Shown here piece after piece: positions 35,880 to 48,370 of a stretch of DNA of 64,000 bases. Under the pieces are notes generated by a model. The model was not told the origin of the DNA and ran no database searches. It saw only the letters and a list, made by a program, of their open reading frames with translations. Position numbers and translations under genes: made by a program. The DNA is taken from positions 11,010,463 to 11,074,462 of the forward strand of contig CM072895.1 of NCBI GenBank assembly GCA_037013685.1, read 5' to 3'. The DNA comes from Acridotheres tristis. Its lineage: Eukaryota > Chordata > Aves > Passeriformes > Sturnidae. Each line of letters opens with the position of its first letter. The stretch's first letter is position 1.

Positions 35880-36480
35880 CCACGCTCCCATCCAGAGCAG
35901 TCTCCTAATGAGAAGAATATGGCTGCTAGTTAGCAGAGGGGTGTGTCCTGTAGGCTAAAATGAGATAGTTACACTGCACTGATTGAAGGTTGAGGTTAGA
36001 GGGCAGCACAATTATGTTCAGGAGATTCAAGGGCTCTGTTTGATGCGGCAGTTCTAAGCTCCCAGCCAGTGTCAGTAGTTTAGCTCAGGGTTTCTTTTTT
36101 TTTTTCTTTTTTTTTTTTTTTTTTGTGGGCTAAAGACAGGAAGGATAAAAACTATGGGAATGAGTTGTTTCTATTATTATAAAGTGGTGTGAGTTTTCTT
36201 TTTTTTAAACCACTAGTTCACCCCCCTTTTGCTTAACTGTTTCCTGATCATTATTTTTTAAGCTGCTCAGAGGGAAGAAGAGCACATCCCTTTCCCCCTG
36301 GAGAGTGGCTCTGAATTTCCCCCAGACAGGGAATGTGATTTTTTTGTGTCCACTTCTGCTCAGTTCACTGACTATGGATCAGGAAAGCAATTAGCAGTTC
36401 AAATTATGTCAGCACCAAATTCTTTGTCTCAAAATCATGGGTTAAGAGTTGCAAAAGAACGTTAATTGTCTGGTGCTGAA
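35880..36480. promoter_or_regulatory. Candidate enhancer, second copy of a shared core
   Basis: The island starts with the core at 35907-35933, the relative of 33527-33553. It continues with GAGATAGTTACACTGC, CACAATTATGTTC and GCAATTAGCAG. A T-rich run (36091-36124) interrupts it. Non-coding throughout. Confidence 0.4.
36091..36124 (+). repeat. Poly(T)-rich run
   Basis: Thirty-four bases of T are interrupted by two single C residues. It is a simple repeat with no attached retroposon. Confidence 0.8.
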
Positions 36481-37429
36481 CTAGATGTTGGTTTTTTTTT
36501 CTGAAAGCATTTCCAGTGCTTAGGGCTGTTTATGGGGGAAGCCTCTTATGTTTTGAAAATTGTGGGTTCTTTTTCCAGAGCCTGCAGCAGCGTTCAGGCT
36601 CTGCAGCAGCATCTCTGGGCTCTCCAACCTGTCTCCCATCAGCTGGCTAGCTGTCTTGCAGGCAGCCATGCACCATCTCAAGATGATCCTGGTGACTGTC
36701 ACCTATCTCCACTGTCCTCTAACCCATGTGTAACTCTCTGGTCACTGCACGCAGCCTCTGCCACCTGCATGCACTGCAGGGAGGTGAGGACCAAAGGGAC
36801 TGCTGGCCTGCAACAGCAGCACATGGCAGCTCCATGCTGCCTATGCAAGGAGGCTGTTGCTCTCTTGGTGGCAGCACCCAGTCCTGCTGGGCTGAACACT
36901 GTCCTGCCCATCTCTTCCTTAAGGCTGAATGAAGGGATGCCTGCCCCTTTTTCTCCTTGCCTGCTCCCCAGGGCCCATTTTGTCCCAAGCCCACACTTTG
37001 CATTGCCTTTTGATCTGAGTGACAGCCTGGTTTATTTACTCTAATGGTTCTCAGTTTTAAATGTTAATTCCTCCCTGAAGAAAATGTCTTTTCAGGATGA
37101 GTTGCCCATCAGCAGAGACATGGGTGTGTTGGCATCCCCAGCCTCTGTGCAGAGCCAGGCCTTCCCCCAATGGGCAAGAGCCTGGGAGGTGATGCCCAGG
37201 GAATACCTAAGTCCCTGTCACCACTGTGGTTGGGCTGTCCCAGGGACATCTCATTGCTGGGCAGATCAAGGTGGCATGAATGCATCCCTAGCATCTCAGT
37301 TTGTCCCTGTGCAGCCTGTTTGGCACAGTGCCACACATCACTGCCACAGCCCCCCATAATCCTGGCTGCAATTAGGTGTTGATGGATTGTCCCTGGGCCA
37401 GGGTCTCAGTACAGTCCCCTAAGAGGGAC
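36481..37429. other. ERI3 last intron, no supported feature
   Basis: G+C-rich sequence. The 170-residue + strand frame at 36532-37044 has no recognisable domain and is overlapped by frames on both strands; I treat it as chance. Confidence 0.5.
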
Positions 37430-37900
37430 GAGGCACACAGAGAGACGGGCAGGGGCCTGCTAGGCTGCCGCCATGCAACAACAATTTCTAATCTTGATTG
37501 GAGAGGGGGGCGGTGGGCTAGGGCGGGGGGAAGAATCAGAGATAAATGTTAGCTCATTTCTTAAGTAATTAGTTACCTCCTCATCCCCATGTTGTAATTG
37601 TGAACAAGCTGTAATGTTTAATTAGTGTGTAAATGAAACCCCAATTTCATAATGGCTGCGGTGACAGCGCTAAGTGAGACAGGCACAGAAGGGGCCGCAT
37701 TGTTTCAGCAGGAGATGAAGCTGTCGCCCAGCAAGCCAAGCGTCTCTGGGAGAAAATGGAAATGATAAACGAAGTGAGGCTAATTAGCAAAATCCTACAG
37801 GCCCCACTGATGGTTCTCATCAAGGGGAGGTAATGAAGCGGGCGGGCCAAGCTGAGGGGGGATTAATTGGAGCTGATTGCTGCACATACAGGCAGTGTAG
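37430..37900. promoter_or_regulatory. Strong candidate enhancer with an internal G-quadruplex motif
   Basis: This nearly 470-bp island has dense ordered words: TTTCTAATCTTGATTGG, TTAAGTAATTAGTTACC, TGTTTAATTAGTGTG, GGCTAATTAGC and GGTAATGAAG. Inside is a G-rich block at 37505-37530 with run lengths 6, 3, 3 and 6 and loops of 4, 3 and 1 nt. Repeat-free and non-coding. Confidence 0.5.
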
Positions 37901-38929
37901 AGCAGTGGATGCAGGGATGCAAACTTTCCTGCTTTTCTCCTCTTGCCTTTCCCCAGCCCAGCTGTGGGTAGAGCCTGTAGGGAGGACACAGGTGAGAGTC
38001 TGGTCCTGGAGCAGGCAGGACACAGATACACAGGGGTGTTCCCTGCCTGCAGGTGTTGGGCCAGAGGCACATGGGCACCCATCCCACATGAAAAGCATAG
38101 TATGAAGGATCTGAAACACTGGAGAGATGCTGCAGAGCTGGTTTATAGCACAAGGAGGATTATAGCTCTTCGATAGCTCCCTTGAAGTCCTCTTCCTGCG
38201 CTGACTGTATTTTGAGTATAGACATTTGGAAAGTAAATAAAGCACCTCTGCATGATGGGTGCTAGGGAAGGCATGAGTTCTCCCTGCTCCCCCTCTGGGT
38301 GAGAGTTTCTGCAGACCTGATACCTGTGGCAGCACAGTGTGGCAACCGAGCCAGAGCTCACTGTGGTGGGGGAACCTGGGGCATTGTGGAGCTGAACTTT
38401 ATCCTTTCAAGCTGTGTAAGAAATGCCCTTTCTGCAGCTGTTGGCACACAACCCCGATCACATTGCATTACTTAGTGACATTTCAGGGAGCACACGGAGC
38501 TCTGCTGCCAGTGGGCTCGGTCCCAAATGTCCCATCCCTGCTGTGGGTGGGGTTCATCTGCCTGTGGGCCAGACTGCCACACAACTTGCTCTTTACCTGC
38601 TGCCAAATCAATATCAGAAGTGAGCAAAAGCCTTGCCAAGCAGAAGAGAGGACAGCAATACCTCTCTGAGCTTGCATGCGTTACTCTGTCCAAGCAAGTT
38701 ATTCATGGCTGCATGTGGAACCATGGTACCATGAGCAGGTCTCTTCAGCATCTCAACCTCCTTTTCTGACAGAAAATGAGAGAGTGAATTGTCTGCTTGA
38801 CAAGTGCCCGTACCTGGGATGTCCAGTGCCTGCCCAGAGTCATTGCATCCCTTCCTCACGGCATCTCCAAGCCCCCTGCTGCCTCTCTTGCTGAGTAATG
38901 AGAGATTTCCCTGGGCCTCCAAGGGCTCT
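37901..38929. other. ERI3 last intron, no supported feature
   Basis: Mixed sequence with overlapping frames up to 171 residues on the minus strand (37820-38335), none with recognisable content. AATAAA near 38236 has no gene body before it. Confidence 0.5.
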
Positions 38930-39260
38930 AAAGAGGAGCTGAGCAATATTATTTATTCAGTTGTTTACAGAAGCGTTTGATCGGGAATAGTTCTTCACTG
39001 CCAGCCTGTTGTGTATTATTCATTGCAATAATCTCTGCAGATTGTGATAAACTGTAACTGCGGTGGGGCAGCGTGTAGCTGGGTTGTACTGCCACCACTG
39101 CCTGCTCCGGCCTCTAAAATATCGGCAGCTGCAATCATAAATCTCAATTTACAAGTGGGACTATTGCACGGGGAGTTATAGTTATACTAATGATTACTTC
39201 TCTGTCTTATTTTTCATGTTGCAACAGAGTAATAAATTTTTAAAAATAGCCTGGGCAAAG
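38930..39260. promoter_or_regulatory. Candidate enhancer with a C/EBP-like palindrome
   Basis: Island with TATTATTTATTCAG, GCGTTTGATCGGG and CTAATGATTAC. At 39015-39032, ATTATT and AATAAT flank CATTGC; the inner ATTGCAAT (39022-39029) is a perfect palindrome resembling a C/EBP site. Non-coding and repeat-free. Confidence 0.4.
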
Positions 39261-39999
39261 CGTCAGCAAAGACTGTGCGTCCTCTCACCATGCTGTCAGC
39301 AGAGAGGGGCATTCCTGTTCTCCAGCAGACATCTCACTGGCAGGGCACCGGCCCCACTTCGCAAGGAGGTGGCTCAGAGAAGGGGGACTTTGTGTCCTTA
39401 CACTGGGAAAGATGCCATAGAATCTCCCTGGGCATGGTGGGGCAGCAGGCTGGAGTGCGATGTTGGGATTAATCCTAATGCTTGCTGTACTGGAGAAGAG
39501 AGCTCAGCTCCCTGCAATGTCTTCTCTGCTGAGAATGGGGACTGAGCCCTGCATTTGTCACTGACCTAGTCTTTCTCAGTCAGATTTAGGATATCCTAGG
39601 ATTGATGGGGCCAAGAGGTGGGGATCTGATGGCCTAGAGTGGAGCTGGCATTTGAAGGGTGTATCTTATTCCTGTATTCACCACACTCCCAGCACTGGGG
39701 CTTTCCCAGATACAGAGAGTTGGAAGCTGTCTTTTTGCAGGCAGTGTGGAAATGGGGTGATGGCTTGGATGATTCCACCTGAAGGAAAGCCCCCCTTTCC
39801 TGGAGGACAGCAAGGGTCAGAAGGAAAGGCTTTGGGTTAGAGGAATTCAGACCTTGCCCCCATCCCCATCTGGGAGCAGTGACTCAGGAACACTCAGTGG
39901 CATCTCTCCTGGAGGAGTCACCATGGGGGGCAGCCACCAAAGACCAAGTCTCTTGCCCTGAAGGCAGCAATGGGGCGCGGGGTTCAGCGAGCATTTCCT
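39261..39999. other. ERI3 last intron, no supported feature
   Basis: Ordinary intron, no exon or repeat seen. Confidence 0.5.
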
Positions 40000-40155
40000 G
40001 AGTGTTTATCACAGCTTCGAGGTCTGTGATGTGAGGTCTCTGATGGATGCCTCCATTCACAGACTTGACATTATGATGTACAGGGAGCCTAGAGATATAT
40101 AGATTTTCAAAGTGGCCACTTTGAGCATAATTATAAATATCCAGCCTCTTTACAT
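40000..40155. promoter_or_regulatory. Small candidate non-coding element
   Basis: A short A+T-rich patch with ACATTATGATGTAC and GAGCATAATTATAAATATCC between G+C-rich flanks. Evidence is limited to composition. Confidence 0.3.
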
Positions 40156-42229
40156 AGTGAATTGCTGCCAGGAAAAGAAGGACCCCTGGAGCTCTGAAAT
40201 TTGGCATCCAGGATTTCTTGAGAAAGGAGCCTTCGCAGAGGTTTTACACTCATTTTGGGGCCAGGATGGCGTGGGTGTTAAGGGATGATGATTTTCCCAT
40301 CCTGAGCCCCCCTGGCAAGTCCTCCGCCATTCCTCATGGTGCTGGCAGTGTCTCTCTGTGAGGGACATCTCCAAGGCACTGTCTTGGACCCTCACCTCCC
40401 CTACTTGTCTGCACCAGCACACTGTAATATGATTTTAACTGCTTCCGAGTGGCTGGCTCCCCTTCCAGATCACAGCACAGAGCACCAGGGGCATAACGGA
40501 GCTGAGAGTCAGTGCTCCTGGTCTCTGTGCCTGATCCATGGCCCCAGAGACACAGCAAGGGAGAGATCTTCCCCTAGCTCAAGGCTGGCTCATCTCCTTA
40601 CCTTGCTTTTGGAGCATCCCAGCCCACAGAGGGCTGCGGCTCAGCACAAAGGGATCAGTTTTCACGTGAGCAGAAGATCCCCCCAGTGGGATGGGTGCTG
40701 GGTGCAAAACCAATCAGGAGCACTCCCACATGTCCTCCTTGGATTCACAGACTCCTAGAAGAAAGGCAGCTGTCCTTTCCGGGAAACCATCTGGAAGTCC
40801 CCTTATCATGCTTTTCTCTTGCCATTTGGATGATAGCAGAGCATCACCACTTCCATTTCCATGCTGGAGCTGGAGTGAGTGTGCTCTGGGGAAGGTCTCT
40901 GCAGGCAGCTGTGTGCCCATCACTGTGCATGAGTGTCTAGGCTCAAACAGGCACCAGTTATCGCCTTCTCCACCATGGGACTGGGGCATGCTGGAATATT
41001 GCAGGGAAAAATGAAGAGTGTTTGAGGATTTGTGTTCTGTTTGCGAGCAGGATCTGGAGGAGAGAAGGTCAAAGAAGAAAATTGGAGCTGAATTTAAATC
41101 AATGGCCGGTAGAGATTAGAGCAGTGGCCCAATTAACTGCAGCAAGACAGGTGGAGGCTGGGAGAGGGCTCCAGCTCTCCAGGTTAGGACCTTTCATTGG
41201 ACCTCAGTTCTGGGTCCATGGAGATGTGAATGCCACAGACAAAACAGGGAGCATGGCCAGGGACTTGCTGGTGGGCAAGAGCTGGAGTAGCTGGAGGCTG
41301 TGGATGGTAGCAGGAGACCTAGGTGGTTTGGTGTTGGATTGAATCCCCCTCCCTCTGTCCTTCTCTGCGCATCTTGCCAAGATCAATCCGCCTCTACATC
41401 CACACACCAGCTCTTTGTCCTTGTTTTCTTGTCCCAGTCTCTTCCCCCATGCCCTACTATCATCTCAGCTGTTCCCACCACCAGCCCCACTAGCTCCCCG
41501 GCCTCCACACCCCATCACTGTTTCCTCCTGCTTGTCTGTCCCTTGACTCCAGCTCTTGTTGGTGCAAGTGTTTCAATGAAACAGTTTCCTCCCTTGCACT
41601 TCCTGAGGAAGTCATCCAGCACTGAGAGCTGGCTCCCCACTTCCCATGCAGGTGTTTAGCATGGGTGCCAGGGGAGTTGCAGCAGCTGGGAGCAGGGGCC
41701 AGCATTGGTGGGATGGGTGTCAGTGCACGTGCAGCTGCCCAGGGCCACATGTAGCTGTCTTTGCCCAAAGCTGGCTTGATTCTGATGGGAAATCCAAAAC
41801 ATTCCAGGTTCCCAAAATCACCTTCCCAACAGACTTCAAGGCTTTGTTCTTAAACATCAGGGTATATACAAAAAAAAGCTTGCACTGACAAGTAACTGGA
41901 ATTTAAGTGAAATAGTGACATTCTTGTCATTCTTGTTGATGGTAATTTATTAATGGTTCGTGCTGGAATTTCCTAGGAAAAGAATTCAGTGTGAGTTGAA
42001 CATCCAGCGTGGAATATTTCAGCTGAATCACTAAATTTTGGGGAAAATCATGGTAGGTCACATCAGAGCAAGGGGAAGCCACCAGCCCCTCCTTGTTCCC
42101 AGCAGACATCCCCCATGTGTACCTGGGGTCGGGGCAGCCAAGAACACAGCTCCCATGTCTATAGGCCTACAGGGGTCAGGCTTTGCTCTCTCCAGCAACC
42201 CTGTGCACTGCAGCATGTTTTACATCACC
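40156..42229. other. ERI3 last intron, with one small motif patch
   Basis: Mostly featureless. At 41075-41150 the words GAATTTAAATCAATGG and CCCAATTAACTGC suggest a short element. 41900-42050 is moderately A+T-rich. No gene is supported. Confidence 0.45.
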
Positions 42230-42560
42230 CAAGGAACATTAATTAACATTGCTGGAAGATCTCAGGAAAGGTGCAATTTGAATGATCTGGCACCACAGTC
42301 ATTCGGATGCTGAGTTAATTCAATCCTTGCACACAGTGCTCCTACAGATTGTTGGCTTTAAACAAACAGCAGTGACAGATTTGTTGCTGCGGAAATGTGG
42401 TCATTAAGTCAGGAGCGTGTGTTTGACCTGAAAGCGATTGAGTGATGGATGCAAGTCATTTTAAAGCTGCAGCAGCCAAAAGGATGCTCCTTTTGGAGAG
42501 TAATCTTGCATCTAAGGAGTGTAAATAATTTAAACAAACAAGTAAAGTAAGGTGAAAGCA
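42230..42560. promoter_or_regulatory. Candidate non-coding element
   Basis: The island has AACATTAATTAACATTGC, GAGTTAATTCAATCC, TTTAAACAAACAG and GTAAATAATTTAAACAAACAAG. The repeated TTTAAACAAACA words, about 185 bp apart, resemble forkhead sites. Non-coding. Confidence 0.4.
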
Positions 42561-43049
42561 CTGCTGTGTTGTGGCACTAAATGCAAAGCAGGGCAGTGAT
42601 GCCAGTCCTGTGGTGAAGGAGAGCTCCTTTGCACAGTGCTGTTGTAAAGAGGTGCGAGGTACCAGCTTTGGGGCTGTCTGTGGGGATAAATGGTACCAAC
42701 CAAGCTCCCATCACTTCATAGTCACCGTGGGAGCTGTGCACCTGCCACACTCTGAGTGTGAGCAGTGCAAGCACTGTGGGATCCCCAAGGAACAGTAATC
42801 AAAGTGGATTGGTGGACATCACTTTCATGTCCTGGAAGAGCAAGCTCCCTTGGCTTCCAGACAAGGTCTGGCTTGTCTTGTCCAGCAAGGACGGTTTGGT
42901 GAACCAGGAGCTTGGCATGCTGCTGCTCCATGCCAGCCTTGCTCTGAGCTTTCCTCTCATGGCTGTTGAAGATCCTGTCGCCCGCAGAGTGTGAGCAGGG
43001 AGGGAGGGTTCAGTCCGCACCGGTCACGTCACATGGGTCTGCGCATTCT
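42561..43049. other. ERI3 last intron, no supported feature
   Basis: Ordinary sequence with short overlapping frames; nothing recognisable. Confidence 0.5.
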
Positions 43050-43460
43050 GCTGCTGGATGTGGTGTTCCTTTAATGGGGATGGTAGTTACTGTGCATTAG
43101 AAGCAGCCATTGCTTAAGCCTCAATATCTCGGCCATTTAATTTAATGGGTTTTTTTAAATACCAAAAGCAATTAAGTTCACATTGCGGGCTAATCGCCTA
43201 CAAAATTTCATTTCAAAGATGCTCAGACTGTTTGTGAGAGAATTGCTGGGAAGCAGCCCAAATACGCCACAATGTCTGTCTGTTTGTCCTTTGCCTTCCC
43301 TCTCTCCCAACCAGAGTTAAGCAGACTTTTCAAAAGGAAACAATCACATTTTCAGTTCTCTGCTTTTCTGATGGTTTTTCCCTGGTATGAATTTTGGATG
43401 TCTTAAGTTAAATGCTATTGATTGGTGATGATTATAGTAGTCAGCTGGTACTACAAGAGT
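43050..43460. promoter_or_regulatory. Candidate non-coding element
   Basis: Island with TCCTTTAATGGGG, CATTTAATTTAATGGG, AAGCAATTAAGTTC and GCGGGCTAATCGCC, the last a rare CpG-flanked TAATC word. A+T-rich, non-coding, without repeats. Confidence 0.4.
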
Positions 43461-44329
43461 TGAAAACAGGGGTTTGAGGTTTGGCTGATGGGCAAGAGCC
43501 AGGTAGCTGTTGTTGGGGAGTGAGTGGGCACACAGCTGTGTGCCCAGGCCAGGAGGATGTGGCGGGAGTTCTGATATTAGCTTGTGTTACCACTGCCTCG
43601 AGGCCATGTGTCTGTGCTGTGTCCCTAGGGGTATAAGAGTTGCCTGAGCAGTAACACCTAAACTTTGCACAAGCCCTTCTGTGTTGGAAATGTGTTCTGG
43701 GTGAGCTGTTTGCAGCATGTCCACCGTATCCCATGGTGGCTCTCCTCACGTCCCTGCCTTCCTGATCCTCCTCCTGCCTTAGCAGCTCCAGCCCATGGCA
43801 TTCATCCGTGGCAGTCCCTTCAGGGACCAGCTTGCCTGTAGGCTGCAGGGCTTTATCAGATTGGAGAAGAGCCGGAGTTCTTTGACAGAGATTACTTGTT
43901 CTCCTAAACAGCCATGTTACTGAATACGGAATAATCCCCCCTCAACATCCAGCTGGGGATTTTGTTTCCTTCACTGTGAGCTATCATGTTAATGCTCTCT
44001 GCTTAAAGCACCTTTGCCATCAGAGTCACCCACGTGATGCCCATCGCCCGACCAGCACAGTGGGCAAGGGCACACTGCACACCACTGCCCACCAAGCTGC
44101 CTGCCCCCACTGTGTTTGGCTGAGCCATGCATGGCTGCCATCCCGTTTTGGCTATGGTGTTGCCTTCTTCATGCTCCCATTGACATCCCCCCAGCTGGTT
44201 TCCCTGGATGGCAGTGGGGAGGTGATTTATGGAGTCCCACATGCACCCGGTGAGTCCAGCTCTCTGCGTTTCAGGGAGATCCATCGCACAGGGAGGGGAG
44301 GTCACTGCGTTGCAGGTTTGCTAACCTTG
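43461..44329. other. ERI3 last intron, one weak patch
   Basis: Mostly ordinary intron. Around 43890-44000 there is a small patch with GAATACGGAATAATCC that could belong to an element. No gene. Confidence 0.45.
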
Positions 44330-44690
44330 CCCGCTTATTAAAAATGGTAAAAGCCTCCCTCAGGACTCGTGAAGTATAGATCCAAAGAGCTCCATATGCT
44401 GTTCCCCTTAATGAGATGTCTGCCTGAAGAGCAATAGCAAAACACACCATCCAGTGCAGGGTCCCTATAGCTAGATGGCCTGGCTGTAAACAGAGCCGTC
44501 CGTCTTAATGGGCTATCGTGTAAAAACTTCTCCCAGTCAATAAATCAAAGGGGCTCCATTTATATCATGTGCTGCCTTCGCTATTAGGCTGCCTCTGGAT
44601 GGCATGTTCTGATACAGAGCTCCCTGGGCCTGCCAGACGAGGCCAGAGGCTCTAATAGGCATTTAATTTAGGCTTCCCCTTGCTGATACC
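44330..44690. promoter_or_regulatory. Candidate non-coding element
   Basis: Contains CGCTTATTAAAAATGG, CGTCTTAATGGGC, GTCAATAAATCAAAGG, CATTTATATCATG and GGCATTTAATTTAGGC. Sequence is unique and non-coding. ATCAAAG is a TCF/LEF core. Confidence 0.4.
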
Positions 44691-45960
44691 CATGCAGAGT
44701 TCAGCATCTGGGACTCAGCAGGGGCTTCCTCGTGGTTTGGGATAGCCCTGCTGTGCAGGAAAGGGTACCCGTGGATCAGCACCTGGCAGGCATCACCTCC
44801 CCTGCCCTGCTGGGTAGGAGCCTCTGGTGTACAGGGAATCAGACCCTCTCTGTGAAGGGGTGTGTGGGTTTGGTGAGCACCCCTACTTGGTCGGGAGCAG
44901 CAGCCACAGCCTGGCGCAGTTATTTATTTTTCATCCCCTCCCTTGTGCTGCTCGGATGCCACCGGAGGGAAGTTCCGCTTCAGCCACCATCCCAGGCAGA
45001 GATATTAGTCCTCATTACTAATTAAAGGAAGCAGGAGTAATTGACGGATGGTGGATGGCAGGGGAGCCAGTGTGATGAACAGCCCCTGTCCCTGTGCCGG
45101 GGACGCATGCTGAGCGCTACCTGTTAGCTACAAATAAACAAACCTGATAAATAATAAATAGTTTGAGAAGAGTGGGCAAGCATTATTTAAATTAATAGGG
45201 ATTAGAGGGAGAGGTCTGAAAGAGCATTCCTCCAGATGAGCTATCCCTGGACAGACAGGGACTCATTTGTTGCAGACTGGAGTAAACAAGGAGAAGGGGA
45301 GGATTCATCACAGCAGGGCCTCGCAGCGCTTCTCGGGCTGGTAACAGCATGGCTGTACTTTTCCTGGCCACCCCTGCACCTGGGCTCCCTGTGTCCCTGC
45401 TGCCTCACCGGTGTCACTGTGCTGTCACACCTCTGGTGCCATGCTGGGCACTGGGTGCTCTGAGGGAGTCAAGGTGCTGTGGCAGAGCAGTGGGGAGTGG
45501 ATGCTGGGCTCCGGCTGCTGGCGAGGCCCCACACCACGACACCTGCAAGTTTTCCCAGACCGCTTGATGGCCACCTGCAGCCTGTCTCCACCCAGGCACT
45601 CGCTGTCAGCCACAGGTTGGTCCCAGCCAGCGAATCCAGCTGCAGAGAGGGTCTCTCCTCACCCCCTGATATTTGGGTACCATCCTGCCTGCGTAGGGCA
45701 GGAGGCTGGGGGTGGTGGAGGAAGGAGGAATGCTGTGGGAGGCGGGGGAAAGAGGGGAGGACAAACGCTCTGCTCGCTATCACATCTACTCCATCTTATC
45801 ACCACAGTAATTTGATGATAAAAAATAATCCAAGGCTGGAAAGGAAACATGTGTAGTGGAGTAAAGATTGAATATAGGTGGATTGTGCCCTGGGGCGGCG
45901 GCTGGGAGAGAGAAGGAAATGTCCTTCTGTTTGACATACTGCCGAGTCGCAGCCGTGCCC
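44691..45960. other. ERI3 last intron with two small A+T-rich patches
   Basis: G+C-rich intron broken by patches at 45000-45230 (CATTACTAATTAAAGG, CTGATAAATAATAAATAG, TTTAAATTAATAGG) and 45780-45860. Both could be small elements. The many frames in between overlap in all phases and are chance. Confidence 0.4.
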
Positions 45961-46065
45961 CCGCCTCGCCTCGCCCTGCCCGAGGCTCTGGGAGCCCGCT
46001 GGCCCGTGGGCCATGTGCCGGGCTGGAGGGTGCCTGTTGCGGCTCCCCCGACACATCCTAGCCCT
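45890..46065. other. CpG-enriched patch
   Basis: G+C-rich sequence with many CpGs (GGGGCGGCGG, GCCTCGCCTCG). No promoter or exon is recognisable. It may be a short unmethylated islet or chance. Confidence 0.35.
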
Positions 46066-46149
46066 CCGCCTGCACCTCCTGTGACCCCTAGTACCCTGTG
46101 GGGTGCTGCCCCCCACCCTCCCACCCCACAGCTCGCTCCCAGCACACTT

Positions 46150-46345
46150 CTGTTTGGTTTTTTTTCCCCTTTGGTTATGCTTCACAACTCATTTTATCAG
46201 CTGTCAGTAACCAAATGTCTTTTTTAAGGAGTGGGTTATAGCCGCTAATGTACTGAATGCTATTGCACTGGCTGCAGTTAGTGTTCCACAGCTAAATTAC
46301 TATAATTAATGTTCCACTAGAACTGTTTGTAACAGGCGGCTGCGG
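46150..46345. promoter_or_regulatory. Candidate non-coding element
   Basis: Words include CTAAATTACTATAATTAATG, GGGTTATAGCCGCTAATG and TGCTATTGCAC. A+T-rich and non-coding; motif density suggests homeodomain binding. Confidence 0.4.
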
Positions 46346-48059
46346 GAGCCCCAGGTCTGGGCTTTCACAGCCACTGAATTATCTCTTCTCCCCGGAGAAA
46401 GCGCCTCTCACAAAGGGGAGGGACGAGGTCAGCGCTGGGACAGGCAGGCAGTAGTCGAGCCAAACTCCGGCAGATGAGTGGCCTGGGAGCTGTTCCCGGC
46501 GTACAGACTCCCCGTATCTCCCCATCTCGGCTGCTGTGCCCCGTGGGAGTGAGGCTGGGTGTGCGGTGGAATTCCTGCTAGGATTCTCAGGGCACTGCTG
46601 CATCGCCAGGGCTTCGCTCATCGCCCTCTGCGACTGCATTTTAAAGATGGAGCACAGCGCCTAGAGAAACGCTTCCAAAACTCGCTAAGGGCAGTCAGCA
46701 GAGATATTTCCCTGTGCCAGGCATGGCACTTCAGCCCCACTCCACACCAAGTCTGCACCCAAAACTATCCCTGCCCTCCCTGCTCTCCGTCTCAGTGAGG
46801 CAGAAGTGCAGGGGAAAAAATGTGCTCGGCGGGCACACACACCCCTTGCTTCGCTAAATGCATTGTTCAATACCTGCAACAAACAGATTAGCCGAGGCTT
46901 TATCAGGGACAAGAGAAGGGAGAGCAGTGTGATAATGGTTTTCAGCAAATCCTCGGGCTGTCACAGATTAGAGCCGCGGCAGGAGCATTATCAGCCCTTT
47001 CCTCCTCTCCCCATCACCTCCCCCTTTGTCTCTTCTCACCATCGGATTTCTCCAGCCAATCTATCCCTGAGAGAGCCGGGCAGATACAAGAAGAAGTCGG
47101 TTTCCATCTGATCTGCAATTGGTTTTTCTCGGCAGCCGATCCGTGTCGCAGCATTGATCCTTGGGTCCCCCAGCGCTTGTCACCTTGCGTGTCTGGAGAG
47201 GAAGGTGGCCGAAGGAAGGGGGGCTGGGGTGGGGATGCTTTAAACTTGCTGTGTGCCATTGATTTGCAGGTGAGAGCGTGGCCGGGCCTGGCCTGCTCTG
47301 CCACGCAGGAGGGCATGAGCCACCTGCCCTCATCAGAGGAGTTTAAATGGCTGTGACCGTATTAAAGAAGAGGAATGTCTTTGGAAGACCAGTGGAAGAA
47401 GAGGGCCAACCCCAGGCCCTGGGCAGGTGGTTGGGAGCTGCCCAGCCCTCATCATCTCACCAAGGGACAGCTCAGTGAGACTGGCGCTGGGGTGCTGGGA
47501 GCCTGCTGGGTGCCCTCCTCTCTCCAAGGGTCACCCACTGCACCCACATCCCCATTTCTGCTCTGTACCTCTCTGTGCCACTGCAGCATGGCCAGGCATG
47601 AGTAGAGACCCCTGTCTTGGCTCTGCAGCTTGCCTGAGCTTGTGGGAGAGAAGCTGCCAGGTGGGAGCTGTTGCGTTAACCCCAGTGGGTGGGCAGCTTT
47701 CTCAGGAGACCTGAAGCTGCAGAAAGTTATGTTTCCCTTCTAAATGTGGGACACAAGGCTGTCTTTTGTCCCACTGACTGCAGCCAGGGCCTGCAGGCCC
47801 CATCAGGTGGAGGTTTGTTGAAATACCTGGATGCTCAGGAGCCATGGCCCAATGGGCAGGGCAGCAATGCTGTACCAGGCAGGACCCGACATCTTTGAGT
47901 CAAGCTGGGACGTCGTGTCTGTGTCACCTGCCCCACCCTGCCCTATACCCTTCTGCCAGGTTCCTGCTAGGGTAGAGCTGTGGCAGCTCTGCCTTACTTC
48001 GCCTTTTCTGCCTGACCTGAGGGATGGCATGCTAGTTGCTGGGAGGGCAAGAGGGGATA
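46346..48059. other. ERI3 last intron, one candidate patch
   Basis: Mostly G+C-rich. The stretch 46845-47130 (CGCTAAATGCATTG, CAGATTAGCCGAGG, CACAGATTAGAGCCGCGG) has CpG-flanked TTAG words and may be an element. The rest holds nothing I can support. Confidence 0.4.
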
Positions 48060-48370
48060 TAACAAGTAATGGCCCCAAGTGTGGAAACAGTGTTAATAAA
48101 GTGTATTTCACTTTTAATTTTAGCATATAATGTAATGATCTTTTTTAAGGCCCTATCATATTATCTGCATGACTAGATTATTGAGTCTTCATCATCTCCA
48201 GATAAATTTATGACCAGGATGATGCTTGGAATTTATTATCAGTCAATAGAGCTCAATACTGTAACAAGGCGTGTAATAAGATATACATATTTAATGATCC
48301 GGAGTAAAACAGCCCCGCTAATGGGCAGGATGAGACGGAGGCTGGAGCGTTAATTTCCATCCCTTGCCCC
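48060..48370. promoter_or_regulatory. Candidate non-coding element
   Basis: A sharp A+T-rich island with TTTTAATTTTAGCATATAATG, GATTATTGAG, GGAATTTATTATC, GGCGTGTAATAAG and CATATTTAATGATCCGG, ending in GCGTTAATTTCC. AATAAA near 48095 has no gene before it. Non-coding. Confidence 0.45.
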
